From Tetranychus cinnabarinus (taxonomy: Eukaryota; Arthropoda; Arachnida; Trombidiformes; Tetranychidae): a stretch of 64,000 nt of DNA. Numbering within the stretch: the stretch's first letter is position 1; the number at the start of each line of letters is the position of its first letter. The DNA lies in assembly GCA_022266195.1 (NCBI GenBank), contig WHVY01000006.1, positions 3,720,001 to 3,784,000 on the forward strand, in the 5' to 3' direction. The translations under genes and the position numbers were made by a program. The notes beneath the pieces are model-generated. The model did not search any database. It saw only the letters and a list, made by a program, of their open reading frames with translations, and was not told where the DNA came from. Positions 22,961-33,193 of this stretch are shown here, piece by piece.

Positions 22961-24807
22961 TTTTGATAACTATTAATCGTTGTATTACCGATCAGACACA
23001 TCAGACCTTCTGATGTGGTCAGAAAATTCTGGTCTGGTACTGAACAAAAGTGTAAAAAGTCAAGTAAACATTTAGCCACATACGAAGTAAAAAACTTAAA
23101 GGAAAATAAAGGTTGATGTTAACAATTCAGCACAAAGTTACTTTAATAACTGTAAATCTAATTATTGTATTTAATCACACAAATTGAAAGTAGTAGTTAA
23201 CTCACTCGGCTCTTTCAGTGTCACCGACTTTTTTGAAGCAGAACAAGAAACGGAAGAAAAAATGTAATATTTTAGTCACCAAATTGTCTTCCTCGAGATA
23301 CAAGGTTAGCAAAAAGACGTTGATTTGAAAACAAAAGAAATATGGTTGAGCTTGTTGATTACTCACAGAGCAAAAAGTTAACCAATCACTGTGTTGATCG
23401 CAAATGAATCATGATTGTTGCTCTCTCTCTCTGGCTTGATTTGAGCGGGAGAAAGAGAAACCAGCCATTTTTAATGTGACTCAATCAATCCTTTTTAGCT
23501 TCTTTCAATGTTGCCTGTGTTTTGTCAGTGTATAACTCTAGCTTCATCAGTTCTTTACATCAAAGGAAGAAAGGTAAATCAATTTTTTCACATTAATCGG
23601 GACTAGGAATCATCATAATCATCATCAGGGTGTGCCTCTTAAAGTTGATCAAATTATCGTGACCATATTACAGGAATGATGTTGAAGTATAAAGATAGCA
23701 TTAGTGAAAAAAAGAAAAATAAGATTGAGAAATGAAGAATCAAGCTTAAGAATGATTTTTGGTGATGATTATGATGGTTTTTGATCATTTTGATAGTGTA
23801 GGCGTTCAATTATTGCGTTGAAAAAACATGATAGAAATTCAGTTTTAAATCGATAATCATAACTCTAGTTTACTCAAACTTCATGTAATATTAGCTTTAC
23901 AAGTTTTCATTGTGCGTCATAAATGTATTTCTTTAATATTTATTCAGTCTAGTAATATGTTAATCCATTATCTTTGCGAAATTGGCCGATTTATTTGATG
24001 ATCATTAAACATGATCATTAACAGGTTAAATAATACACCTTTAATATGAAATCTATTTAATCAACATACTTTGTATCAAAATACAATTTTGATAAAGTCA
24101 TTACCAGAATAACATTAATAAAGCAAAATTTTCAATGCTAATCAAACCACGTTATAGTTATCATTTAAGTGATATTTATATTCAATTAGAGATAATAACT
24201 ATTATTTTAAACAATCCAAGTTAAGACAAGGAAGATTACATCAAATATTAACGAAATGTATTGTCTTCAATAGAGCTTATCATAGATCTGTCCAGTTTAA
24301 GCTCTATTCGTGATATTATTAATGATTTATTAATTATTGATGTTAGTAAATTGTTAGTTTTTTTATTGATGAAGTGTTTAATAGTCAAATTGTCCAGTAA
24401 AACTTGATCTGACCTCGAAAATTTTAATTAAGAATCATTTTGAATCATTTAATGCTTTTTATGCATTTTACGCTTTACGCTTTTTATGCTTTGTTATTCA
24501 CATGTGTTTATTTGTTTACATTTTTCATTTTCTTTATGATGCTGTGTTAATTGGTTTTTGTATTTTTTCTTGATTTAGGTCGCAAAGTTGAATGATAATG
24601 ATTTTTTGACATCATCAAGGATTGATTTGCTTCTTTGTGGGCTCTTTTTGTATTATTTTTTGCCATCCACACATGCTTATCTTCCCTCTTCTATTGCCAG
24701 CTTTTCAACTGAATAAATTTTTATTTAAACAAGTGAAATCATTGAGGAATTGTGGTTTTTTTGCTGTTCAGCGGTTATTTCATAAAAATGCGAAGGATCC
24801 TAATCCA
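22961..24807. other. Divergent region between the tetraspanin and NSUN6
   Basis: About 1.85 kb containing both 5' ends. A CT-repeat tract lies near 23422-23433, and a GGAAGAAA/purine patch near 23240-23260. Possible promoter or UTR material, but no element can be assigned. No coding region seen apart from the possible NSUN6 N-terminal extension (24622-24807). Confidence 0.45.
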
Positions 24808-26199
24808 ATGGCCTGTTATCCGGAATCTCCTTTCAAACGTGTTGATGAATTTAGGATATTTTTAAAAAACTCTTTACTCAATTCCTGGTTACTAAAAGGG
24901 AATGGAAGTGAAGAAGACAAGGAACTTAATTTTCAAAGGTTGGAAAAATGGTTAACTAGACCACCAAAGTATACGACAATCAGATTTAACACAAATAAAC
25001 TGGACCAATCTTCTGCAATCACCAAATTGAAAGAAATACTATCAAGTCGCTGTCATCGTTTTCCAGTTGAGTCATTGTCTATTCAGGGTCATTCAATTTT
25101 AAAGGATTTATTGGTTATTACAAACGGTGGTTATTATGATAAAATTGAAAACCTTAAGCCCTACGGTAAACCTGTTATTATTGATCTTAGAGCTGGCCAA
25201 TCTGTTCTCAGAGGATCAGAGATTTATGTTGGTGGAATAATTGGTGCCACAGCCGATTTAAGAAAACTTGACAAAGTAGCTGTGTATGTTGATATTGAAG
25301 GTAAATGCTTAAAAGGGTGGAAGAGACCTTATAAAGGAGCTAAAGTATTCATTGGAAATGGGATAAGTTTATACAATCGTCGAGACATTTTCAATGACAA
25401 TCCACCTCAAGGAATTGGAGTACAATTAACTGATTGCCTTTATCCAGCTCCATCTTTATATGGAAACATGAATAATCTTTTCTTTGCTCAAAATTTTCCC
25501 TCCATGGTCACCGTTCATGCTCTTGAAGTATCTCCTGGACAAGTTATTTTGGACATGTGTGCTGCGCCCGGCGGTAAAACAACTCACATAGCATCTTTAA
25601 TGAATTTAACAGGAACCTTGATTGCTTGTGATGTATCTAAATCTCGTATCGATAAATTGAAAGCTAATCTTGAGAGGTGGGAAATGGATCAATTCGTATC
25701 AGTTTTTACACACGATTGTACAAAACCAATCAACATTAGAGATGGCCAAACTAATTCAAGTAATCAGCTTGAACCACCATTTTGTGAAGAAACATTCGAC
25801 CGTATTTTATTAGATGCTCCATGTAGTGGGCTTGGTCAAAGACCTCAACTTGTCGGTGATAGAAGTCTGGCCAGCTTTTTATCCTATCCGAAAATACAAT
25901 CAAGGCTGATTGAAAATGCTGTTAAATTGCTAAAACCGAGAGGAATCCTTATCTATTCAACATGCTCTTTCACCATAGAAGAAAACGAAGCTATTATATC
26001 CAAAATTTTGCATGACCATCCTGATTTAAACTTGGAACATCAGTCTCCTTATCATTTCGGTCAACCAGGTTTTGAAGGCGATCATAATCTAACATCAGAA
26101 GATTTATTGAAAGTCCAACGTTTTATTGGTTCTTATGATATTGATTCAGCTGAAAGTGACACAATTGGCTTCACCATCTCTAAGCTTCGCAAGAATTAA
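24808..26199 (+). CDS. NSUN6: tRNA (cytosine-C5) methyltransferase NSUN6
   Basis: From Met at 24808 the protein has 463 residues (human NSUN6 469). It transfers methyl from S-adenosylmethionine to C72 at the 3' end of tRNA-Cys and tRNA-Thr, and also modifies some mRNAs. An N-terminal region is followed by a PUA domain inserted before the catalytic domain (about 120-210: IIDLRAGQSVLRGSEIYVGG, KVFIGNGIS), the feature that separates NSUN6 from other NSUN enzymes. The Rossmann-fold domain has the SAM motif DMCAAPGGKTTHIA (about 249-262), the DAPCSGLGQ motif with its cysteine (about 336-344), and the catalytic STCSF motif (about 384-388). The frame is open upstream to 24622, adding 62 residues rich in hydrophobic and basic residues. 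That could be a mitochondrial presequence, or just open sequence before a splice acceptor (GTTCAG near 24771). The coding region is intronless. Confidence 0.95.
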   Translation: MACYPESPFKRVDEFRIFLKNSLLNSWLLKGNGSEEDKELNFQRLEKWLTRPPKYTTIRFNTNKLDQSSAITKLKEILSSRCHRFPVESLSIQGHSILKDLLVITNGGYYDKIENLKPYGKPVIIDLRAGQSVLRGSEIYVGGIIGATADLRKLDKVAVYVDIEGKCLKGWKRPYKGAKVFIGNGISLYNRRDIFNDNPPQGIGVQLTDCLYPAPSLYGNMNNLFFAQNFPSMVTVHALEVSPGQVILDMCAAPGGKTTHIASLMNLTGTLIACDVSKSRIDKLKANLERWEMDQFVSVFTHDCTKPINIRDGQTNSSNQLEPPFCEETFDRILLDAPCSGLGQRPQLVGDRSLASFLSYPKIQSRLIENAVKLLKPRGILIYSTCSFTIEENEAIISKILHDHPDLNLEHQSPYHFGQPGFEGDHNLTSEDLLKVQRFIGSYDIDSAESDTIGFTISKLRKN

Positions 26200-26274
26200 T
26201 AAAATGAACAATTTCTTTAAATATTTTAACATTGAAATATTTTGTAACAATTTAATGTTCATGTCTTTATCACA

Positions 26275-26280
26275 AATAAA
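26275..26280 (+). terminator. NSUN6 polyadenylation signal
   Basis: AATAAA 76 bp downstream of the NSUN6 stop codon. Confidence 0.55.
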
Positions 26281-26629
26281 GTATCGAACTGAGTTTTTTG
26301 AATTTTGAATTTTTTCTCATTATATTAATATTTTAAATGTTTATACGTACGATTTTTGAATAAAAAAATTGAAACTTAATTTACCCAGTCTCTTATCTGT
26401 ATAAAGTGTAACAATAGACAGCCCACAAGATGAAAATATCAATATTAATGGAGCAAAAATCGAGTATTATCTGATAACATAAACGCAAGCAATTTAATTC
26501 CTGACTGTCAATGAAATTCTCATAAATTAATTTTACTTATGACACCGGACTTTCAATGTAATGAGAAGCATTTTCTGGTTTCCAACGATTTGAGTTCACA
26601 TATATTTTGGTGAGACTCAAAACTGTCAA

Positions 26630-29600
26630 GCTAAGGGAAATACCGATATTTTGCTCTGTTCGATAAATTCGCACCTTTTGTTATTTTGACACAATACTTA
26701 CTAGATCGTTAGGTCAGAGTACGGTCCAAGTCCATTACGGTTTCTGTATGAAATCTCTGTCCAAAATCTTCAAAAATACAAATAAGTAACATAATAGTGG
26801 TTGCATTTCCTTTAGCTTACTTTATGCTGGTTGTTACTATTAATAACAGACATAACTAACACGATTGTCACATCTACTGAACACTTTTGCACACATGATG
26901 GATAAAATACTTTTTCCCATGCATCAATAGTTTTCTTGATTTTGGACATTAGTTCACGAACTTTGAACCTCGTTAGTTCAATAATGGTAACACCTACAGT
27001 CACCATTCTTTCACCAAAAATTAGATTTCATTATGGGTTATAATATAATATGTCTAAATATCGTATAAAATTCGGGATATTTAACATAATCATGAATATC
27101 CTTCTAACACATAAGCTTTGTGGTTGCATCTACACAAACAAAGTTTGTGTTACATTTAACTTTATAAATCAAGCTCAAATCTGGTTACATAAACAATTAA
27201 CAATAAGTATAACTCTTTTTGTTGCATCTTGAGTAATTTAATATTTCATTATTATTATAGTCCATAATGAAATCTGATGTTTGGGCAAAAAATATTGATT
27301 GTAGTTGTAACCATTCTCGTAATCTCGAGGTTCAAAGTTCGTGTGCGAATGGCCAAAATCAAGAGAACTATTGTTAAATTGGAAAAATGATCCAATCCAT
27401 GATGTGTGCAAACTATTTTTATTGTCAAATAATAAGTTTTAGCTCTGCAATTTTTACGGTCACAGGATGCGGTCAGTTTGAATAAAAATCGAACTGATCT
27501 GTTTTATGCTAAATAGAAAATTTTATCTCGCAAAATAAGTACATTTTCTGGTTCATCATCAAAAGTCACAACAGTGAAATGAGTTACGCGAAAAAATCTG
27601 CTCTCATAAGCGTACAAATAGAGATCGAAGTTTCAACTTCAAACTCGATTTTCTTGCAAACTAATGATCAGAGAAACTTCCAAATAACATACAAGGACAC
27701 AGTTTTCATGTCACTACAAACTAACAGAGTCTAACTTTGCAAGAAATTTAGTTTTACCCGTTTATGCCCATTTGTTACTCAGTAGATATGACAATTGTGT
27801 TAGTTATGTCTTTTAGTAACAACCAGCATAAAGTAAGCTAATGGAAAGGAAAATGCAACCACTATTATGTTACTTATTTGTAATTTTCGAACATTTCGGA
27901 CAGAGATTTAATCCAGAAAATGTATTTGTGTCAATTCGTTTATATTTCTTAATTTTTAAAATGTCAAATTATTATAAAACATTGAAATTTAACTCTTAGA
28001 ATGATATTTAAATTGTTTTCAATCAATCAAGCTAAAATCTGGTAACATAAACAATAAAAATGTTTTAACTCTTTTTGTAGGATCTTGAGTAATTTAATAT
28101 TTCATTATTATTATAGCCCATAATGAAATCTGATGTTTGAGCAAAGAATGGTTACTGTGGATGCTACCATTCTCGAAATATTGAGGTTAAAAGTTCGTGA
28201 TCTAATGTCCAAAATTAAGAAAACTATTGATGCATGGGAAAAAGTATTCAAACCATGATCTTTGCAAACTATTTTTATGGTCAAATCATAAGTTTTAGCT
28301 CTTTAATTTACACCGTCACAGAGTACGGTCGGTTTCTATAGAAATCGAACTGATCTGTTTTGTGGTTAATAGGAGATATTATTTCTCAAATTGAGGGCAT
28401 TTTCTGGTTGGTCATCAAAATTCACATCAGTCAAATAGATTTTAATGAAAAATTGTGATTCCATAATTGCACAAAAGGCGATCAAAGTTTAAACTTTGAC
28501 TTCGATTTTCTCAAAGACTGTTCATCAGGTGAACTATTAGATAGCAGCAATGGATTCAGTTTACATGCATCTACAAATCCACCAAGTCTCAATTCTTTAC
28601 TCAAATGTTCGCGTCTTTGGCAGTACTCTTTGCATTTCATTTGCAAGTTTAACCAGAAAATTGGTTTATTCACCAAGATATGTGTTGTTGTAAGTTTGTT
28701 ATGTTGAATAAGTTGTTGCTTGTACATTTACAACGCAACCATCTTAATTCAAATGCGTTAATAGACAGTTAATTGAACGAATTGAATTTTTGTCTAGTAA
28801 AGAATTAAATTGGTGAAAAAATATTGATTGTACCTGTAACCATTCTCGAAATATCGAGGTTCAAAGTTTGTAAACTAATGTCCAAAATCAAGAGAACTAT
28901 TGATGCATTGGAAAAAGTATGCAAACCATGATCTTTGCAAACTATTTTTATAGTAAAATAATAAGTTTTAGCTCTTTATTTTTTACGGTCACAGAATAAG
29001 GTCGGTTTAAATAAAAATCGAACTGATCTGTTTTATGATAAATGGAAAATTTTATCGCGCACAATAAGTACATTTTCTGGTTCATCATCAAAAATCACAT
29101 CAGGGAAATGCGTTAAGCGCAAAAAATCTGCTTCCATAAATGTACAAATGGAGATCGAAGTTTCAACTCCAAACTCGATTTTCTCGAAAACTATTAATGA
29201 TAGAAACTTGTAAATCATATAAATGGGCACAGTTTTTATGTCCCTACAAACTAACAGAGTCTAACTTCGTAAGAAATTTAGTTTTACACGTTTATGACCA
29301 TTTGTTTTTCAGTAGATGTGACAATTGTGTTAGTTATGTCTTTTAGTAACAACCAGCATAAAGTCAGCAAATGTTTGTTATGTTAAATAAGTTGTTGGTC
29401 GTACATTTACCACCTAAAAATCTTGAGCCGAATGCGCTAATGGAAATTTTTTTCATTGAATTGAATTAATAATTAGTAAAGATTTAATCGGTCAAAGAAT
29501 GATGACTCTAGGTGATGCCATTTTCAAATCATTGAGGTTCAAAGTTTGTAAGCTAATGGGTCAAATCACGAGAACTGTTGAAATCGGGTAAAGTGTTCAA

Positions 29601-29840
29601 TCCATTATATGTGCAAACAATTTGTAAAAGCGAATAATACATGTAAATCTCTGTTCTCTAACTCACATGACCACAGAATGCGGTATGTTTAACTATAAAT
29701 CGTGATTAAAGTGTAATTAAGAAATCGAAAGTTCATCGAAAATGCAAATGGAATTTTTAAATAACCTATTTCTAGAAACTATTGAACATATGATTTGATG
29801 GATTCTGTGCTCAAAATTCCAAAAAACTAATAGAATTAAA
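26630..29840. mobile_element. Repeat block A: one inverted and four direct units of a foldback-type family
   Basis: A partial inverted unit (about 26630-27040) is followed by a spacer (about 27040-27240) and direct units at about 27240-27910, 28080-28740, 28800-29370 and a degenerate one at 29370-29840. Recurring landmarks are AATCGAACTGATCTG (near 27488, 28346, 29016), ATTTTCTGGTT, GTCCAAAATCAAGAGAACTA and the unit end TTAGTAACAACCAGCATAAA. The same landmarks appear at 58.4-61.2 kb. No transposase, reverse transcriptase or Rep-like protein is encoded, so this looks like a non-autonomous mobile element or its tandem derivative. The inverted unit has lost about 400 bp of interior relative to complete units. 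Superfamily unknown. Confidence 0.8.
28380..28920 (+). repeat. Direct repeat nearly identical to 59950-60475
   Basis: About 540 bp match with only scattered mismatches. They include CACAAAAGGCGATCAAAGTT, CCAAGATATGTGTTGTTG and TGAACGAATTGAATTTTTG. This is the least diverged part shared by the two repeat blocks. Its antisense strand has an exon-like open frame (28482-28727) that is interrupted by a stop in the other copy. Confidence 0.88.
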
Positions 29841-30156
29841 AATTGTCCAATTTTTAGACACAGATTATTAAAGCTTGCTAAGACATGCTGATATTTTTGG
29901 ATTTATGCTGAGCAATCAATTTCAGATACTTGTAATTGCAAATTCTGAACTTGAATTTAGTAAATGAATTTTTCAACACAAATTTTAAACAATCTTACGA
30001 AGTAAAAGGAATAAAATTGAGACAGAAGTTTTTGTGTCAAAATGTTTGAACAAAAATTATTCATGTTCATTTACTAATCATTTGGTGTTAGACCAAAAAT
30101 ATGTACAAATATATAGACATTTAATAATTAAAAACTAGTGATTAATGTCTTTGATT

Positions 30157-32184
30157 TCATTCCTCTCCTTGTGCTTTCTCTTTACTTGAATCAGTTTCTC
30201 TGAGATTCAGCTGTTTCTTCAATTCTTTTATCTCTTCATCTCGAGATTTGACAATATCCGTCAGTTCAGTCACTTTGTTGCTCAAATTTTTGACTAGGAT
30301 TACCAAATCTGAGTACGATGGTTGATTAAGATTAATTTTCCAACCATAACGTATAATCTCTTCGTTATCTAATATTTCTGATGCTTCAGGTCTGGCATCT
30401 GGGTCATTTTGTACAGTTTTTAAGATTAGATCAGCAAGGCACTTGTGTTTAGTCAATTCATCGGGTAAAATTTGTAAAGCTTTAAGCTGCTCAAATCGGT
30501 CTGCTCTTTCCATATCCGTGAAAAGGGGATAGAGTAACTCAAAAGCGATCAGACCAAAGCTATAGATATCTGCTTTACGACCATACGAAGTACTCTTGAG
30601 TTGTTCAGGGGCAGAGTAGGTTTTCGTACCTAATCCTTGAGTACGCTTTCGTTTTTTTCCTGGACCTTTCTTGGCTACATCTGCAATACTTTCCGGAAGA
30701 TCGTTAATGGTGGTTAGTCCGAAGTCAGCAATTTTAACTACTCCAGCAGAAGAAAAAAGAATATTTTGGGGCTTAATATCACGATGAATTAAATTATGTT
30801 CATGAAGATGTTGAACACCTCTTAAAATTTGAATCATTATATCAATTGCAGCATCATAATCTACAGAAGTACTATTTATTAGTTCAGCATTCCGTTTGTC
30901 GATCCAAGTTCTTAAGTTAAATTTACAAAGTTCCATTTGGATGAATAAAACACAATATAACACAGGAGCTTTTGTAATATCTGAGCTTTTCTTTGATTCT
31001 TTTTCAACTTTAAGTTCTGGTATCACTTCAGATTGAACTGGTTGTTCAGATTGTTCAGATTGAGTTGGATATTCGGAATATTCAGATTCTTCAGATTCTT
31101 CATAGTGAGTTGAAAATTCCGAAAATTGCGAGGAAGTCCCGGGTAAAGGTTCCGATGAAAATCTGGATGGAAGTTCTGCTGGTAAAGAGTCATAGGCTTT
31201 CGATGGGATAATCTTTGGAGTGGGTGAGTATCTGAAAAAAGCTGAATTAGATGACTGGACTGATAATTCGTGCTTTTTTGTCAATGCTGCTAATGATAAT
31301 TTTGATAAGCTTAAATTTGAATTATGAGATTCTGAAGATGATGAAGATGACGATGAATCAAATGGAACTAATTTCTCTATATTTTTAGTACTTTGAGGTG
31401 AATTTTCTGGAAGAACAAAGCTTTTCACATAACTTTCCACCCAAGAACCTTTGTAGCTGACTATGTTTTGGTGGGTTGGCAGATTAGCAAAGAGGATAAC
31501 TTCTTGGACAATCTTTGCGGCCTGAATTTGGTCTCTACTCTTGAAAGGAATTAGTTTAATGGCATAAAAACATCTGTCTGTTAAATTTTGCATGGCATAT
31601 ACACGACCAAAGCCACCTCTTTCGATCAGCCCATAATTTACAAAGTCTTTCAAACGATTGTCTTTGAAAACATCCAAGAGTCGACCATTCATTATTTCGT
31701 GATGATGAGTGTTGAGTTTAGTGAAGAAATTTTCTCTGCTTGTTGATTTGAAAGGTAAGGTTAGATTTCCGTTTCCAGCTCTTGCTTGAATGGGAAACAG
31801 TTCCATTTTTTTATCAATTTCCAAAGAGATGTGAGGTATAATTTGATCTATATAGGAACAATACACTTTTCCTGATTGTCGGACTGTATCCATTTGTGGA
31901 AAAATTACGAGCGCTTGTGATAATCCTAAATATCTGCATAATTTTTGGTAAACCAAAGGATGCTTTGATGGGTCTTTTTCAAATTTGGCTACTTTCTCAT
32001 ACAATAAAGAATAAAAGGCAAAAAGTGTTTCCTTGAATGAATCCGAATTAATCACCGAATTAGAGTACTCCTTATCGATTATGCCAACGTCCATCTTGAG
32101 AATAGGTAAGAGACATGACCGAGTTTCATCGAAAGCCGGGTTTTTTGTTTGCACAGGTTTAAGGGGATTGGAGTCGTTAGTCAT
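30157..32184 (-). CDS. EIF2AK1: Eukaryotic translation initiation factor 2-alpha kinase 1 (HRI)
   Basis: An intronless 675-residue Ser/Thr kinase (human HRI 630) that phosphorylates eIF2-alpha to shut down translation under haem, oxidative or mitochondrial stress. Visible motifs: Gly-rich loop ERGGFGRV (about 188-195), Lys210 in FYAIK, HRD at 468-470, DFG at 487-489, APE at 525-527. FIQMELC (414-420) matches the block that follows the insert in eIF2-alpha kinases. The large insert between the kinase lobes (about 255-405) is Ser/Glu-rich. The C-terminal coiled coil EIKELKKQLNL (651-661) matches the HRI end closely. There is no signal peptide or luminal domain (unlike PERK), no dsRNA-binding domain (unlike PKR) and no RWD domain (unlike GCN2). 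The protein has no Cys-Pro dipeptide, so the haem-regulatory CP motif of mammalian HRI, expected near residue 441, is absent. Confidence 0.92.
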   Translation of the reverse strand: MTNDSNPLKPVQTKNPAFDETRSCLLPILKMDVGIIDKEYSNSVINSDSFKETLFAFYSLLYEKVAKFEKDPSKHPLVYQKLCRYLGLSQALVIFPQMDTVRQSGKVYCSYIDQIIPHISLEIDKKMELFPIQARAGNGNLTLPFKSTSRENFFTKLNTHHHEIMNGRLLDVFKDNRLKDFVNYGLIERGGFGRVYAMQNLTDRCFYAIKLIPFKSRDQIQAAKIVQEVILFANLPTHQNIVSYKGSWVESYVKSFVLPENSPQSTKNIEKLVPFDSSSSSSSSESHNSNLSLSKLSLAALTKKHELSVQSSNSAFFRYSPTPKIIPSKAYDSLPAELPSRFSSEPLPGTSSQFSEFSTHYEESEESEYSEYPTQSEQSEQPVQSEVIPELKVEKESKKSSDITKAPVLYCVLFIQMELCKFNLRTWIDKRNAELINSTSVDYDAAIDIMIQILRGVQHLHEHNLIHRDIKPQNILFSSAGVVKIADFGLTTINDLPESIADVAKKGPGKKRKRTQGLGTKTYSAPEQLKSTSYGRKADIYSFGLIAFELLYPLFTDMERADRFEQLKALQILPDELTKHKCLADLILKTVQNDPDARPEASEILDNEEIIRYGWKINLNQPSYSDLVILVKNLSNKVTELTDIVKSRDEEIKELKKQLNLRETDSSKEKAQGEE

Positions 32185-33193
32185 ATTTGCACAGATTTAA
32201 AACAGTTCACCTAAAAGGTTGCAGTTAAAGAGTAATCAACCTTTTGGTTGTACCTCTTAAATATCTAAATTACAGCTGATTGAATGAAACATGCACCATG
32301 GTTACGTAAACAGTTTACAAGGTCGTACTAAAACCCGCAATAATAATAGCCACAAATACACAATCAGCCACAAAAACCATAAATGTTCATTTTTAATTGG
32401 CAACACTACAAGCTCCAATTTCAATTCAGTAAATTTGTACATTTACTTGTATCGTTGCACCGTGCTTCAAATGAAGTTACACTCTTAAAGGCATAATTTT
32501 GTACAAAAAAAGCACCAGTGTAAGTGATAATCTGAATTTAGCAAATTGGTTTCAAGGAAATTTTCAAGAAATTTAACCCTAGACTATGAATAAAATTTTT
32601 ATCATGAATTTTGAAATGATCTGTCAAGTAACCTTTTTCGATTCAAATATAAGACGGAATAAAAAATGGAAACTTCATTCATTTACTGTATTTAAATTGA
32701 GTTTGGCGCTTGTACAAAAAAACCGGTTACTTGCTGGTTACCGCCAAATTCAAACATAAAAATGTCTTTTTTCATCTTTTATAAGAGCCAGAGCAAAGAG
32801 TAGGTTTACCTTACTCTTTGAGCCAGAGGTTAAGTAACTGGTTATAGTAACTAACTGGTCTCCAATGCGAATATTTTTTCACGAATCACCATGGAGATTG
32901 TTTTGGTTTGCACAATCGAGTCCATTAGTAAATTGTCAATATTGATCTGAAAGGACAATTGTAACTGTTGGTTGAATACCTGCATTATCAGCCAATTTTT
33001 TGTGACCAAACTTCACTCTTCTCGTAATAAATTTATTTACATCAATTTGCTCATTGAAAAGTGATTTTATCTGGTTTTGTTTAATATTTTCTTGTCTTTA
33101 TTTTCTATAAATTGTGAATTCATTTTGGCCATCTAAATTTCTTTGTACATTCTTCAGTTGTTTGACTAATAGTGTGTAAAATTTCAAAAGAAA
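32185..33193. other. Divergent promoter region between HRI and KIF3A
   Basis: About 1 kb separating two genes transcribed in opposite directions, likely holding both promoters and the KIF3A 5' UTR. A short imperfect inverted repeat, AGAGTAGGTTTACC then TTACTCTTTGAG, lies near 32797-32823. No gene is supported within. Confidence 0.5.

Noticed and set aside
26630..29840. CRISPR-like array because of regularly recurring motifs
   Set aside because: Units are hundreds of bases long and diverged, without short identical repeats or unique spacers, in a eukaryotic genome.
30157..32184. HRI as an intronless retrocopy
   Set aside because: MED17, NSUN6 and DPH3 here are also intronless in their coding regions. 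The frame is full-length and undamaged, and no poly-A tract or target duplication was seen.
30157..32184. HRI gene being PERK instead
   Set aside because: No signal peptide, luminal domain or membrane segment, and the C-terminal coiled coil matches HRI.
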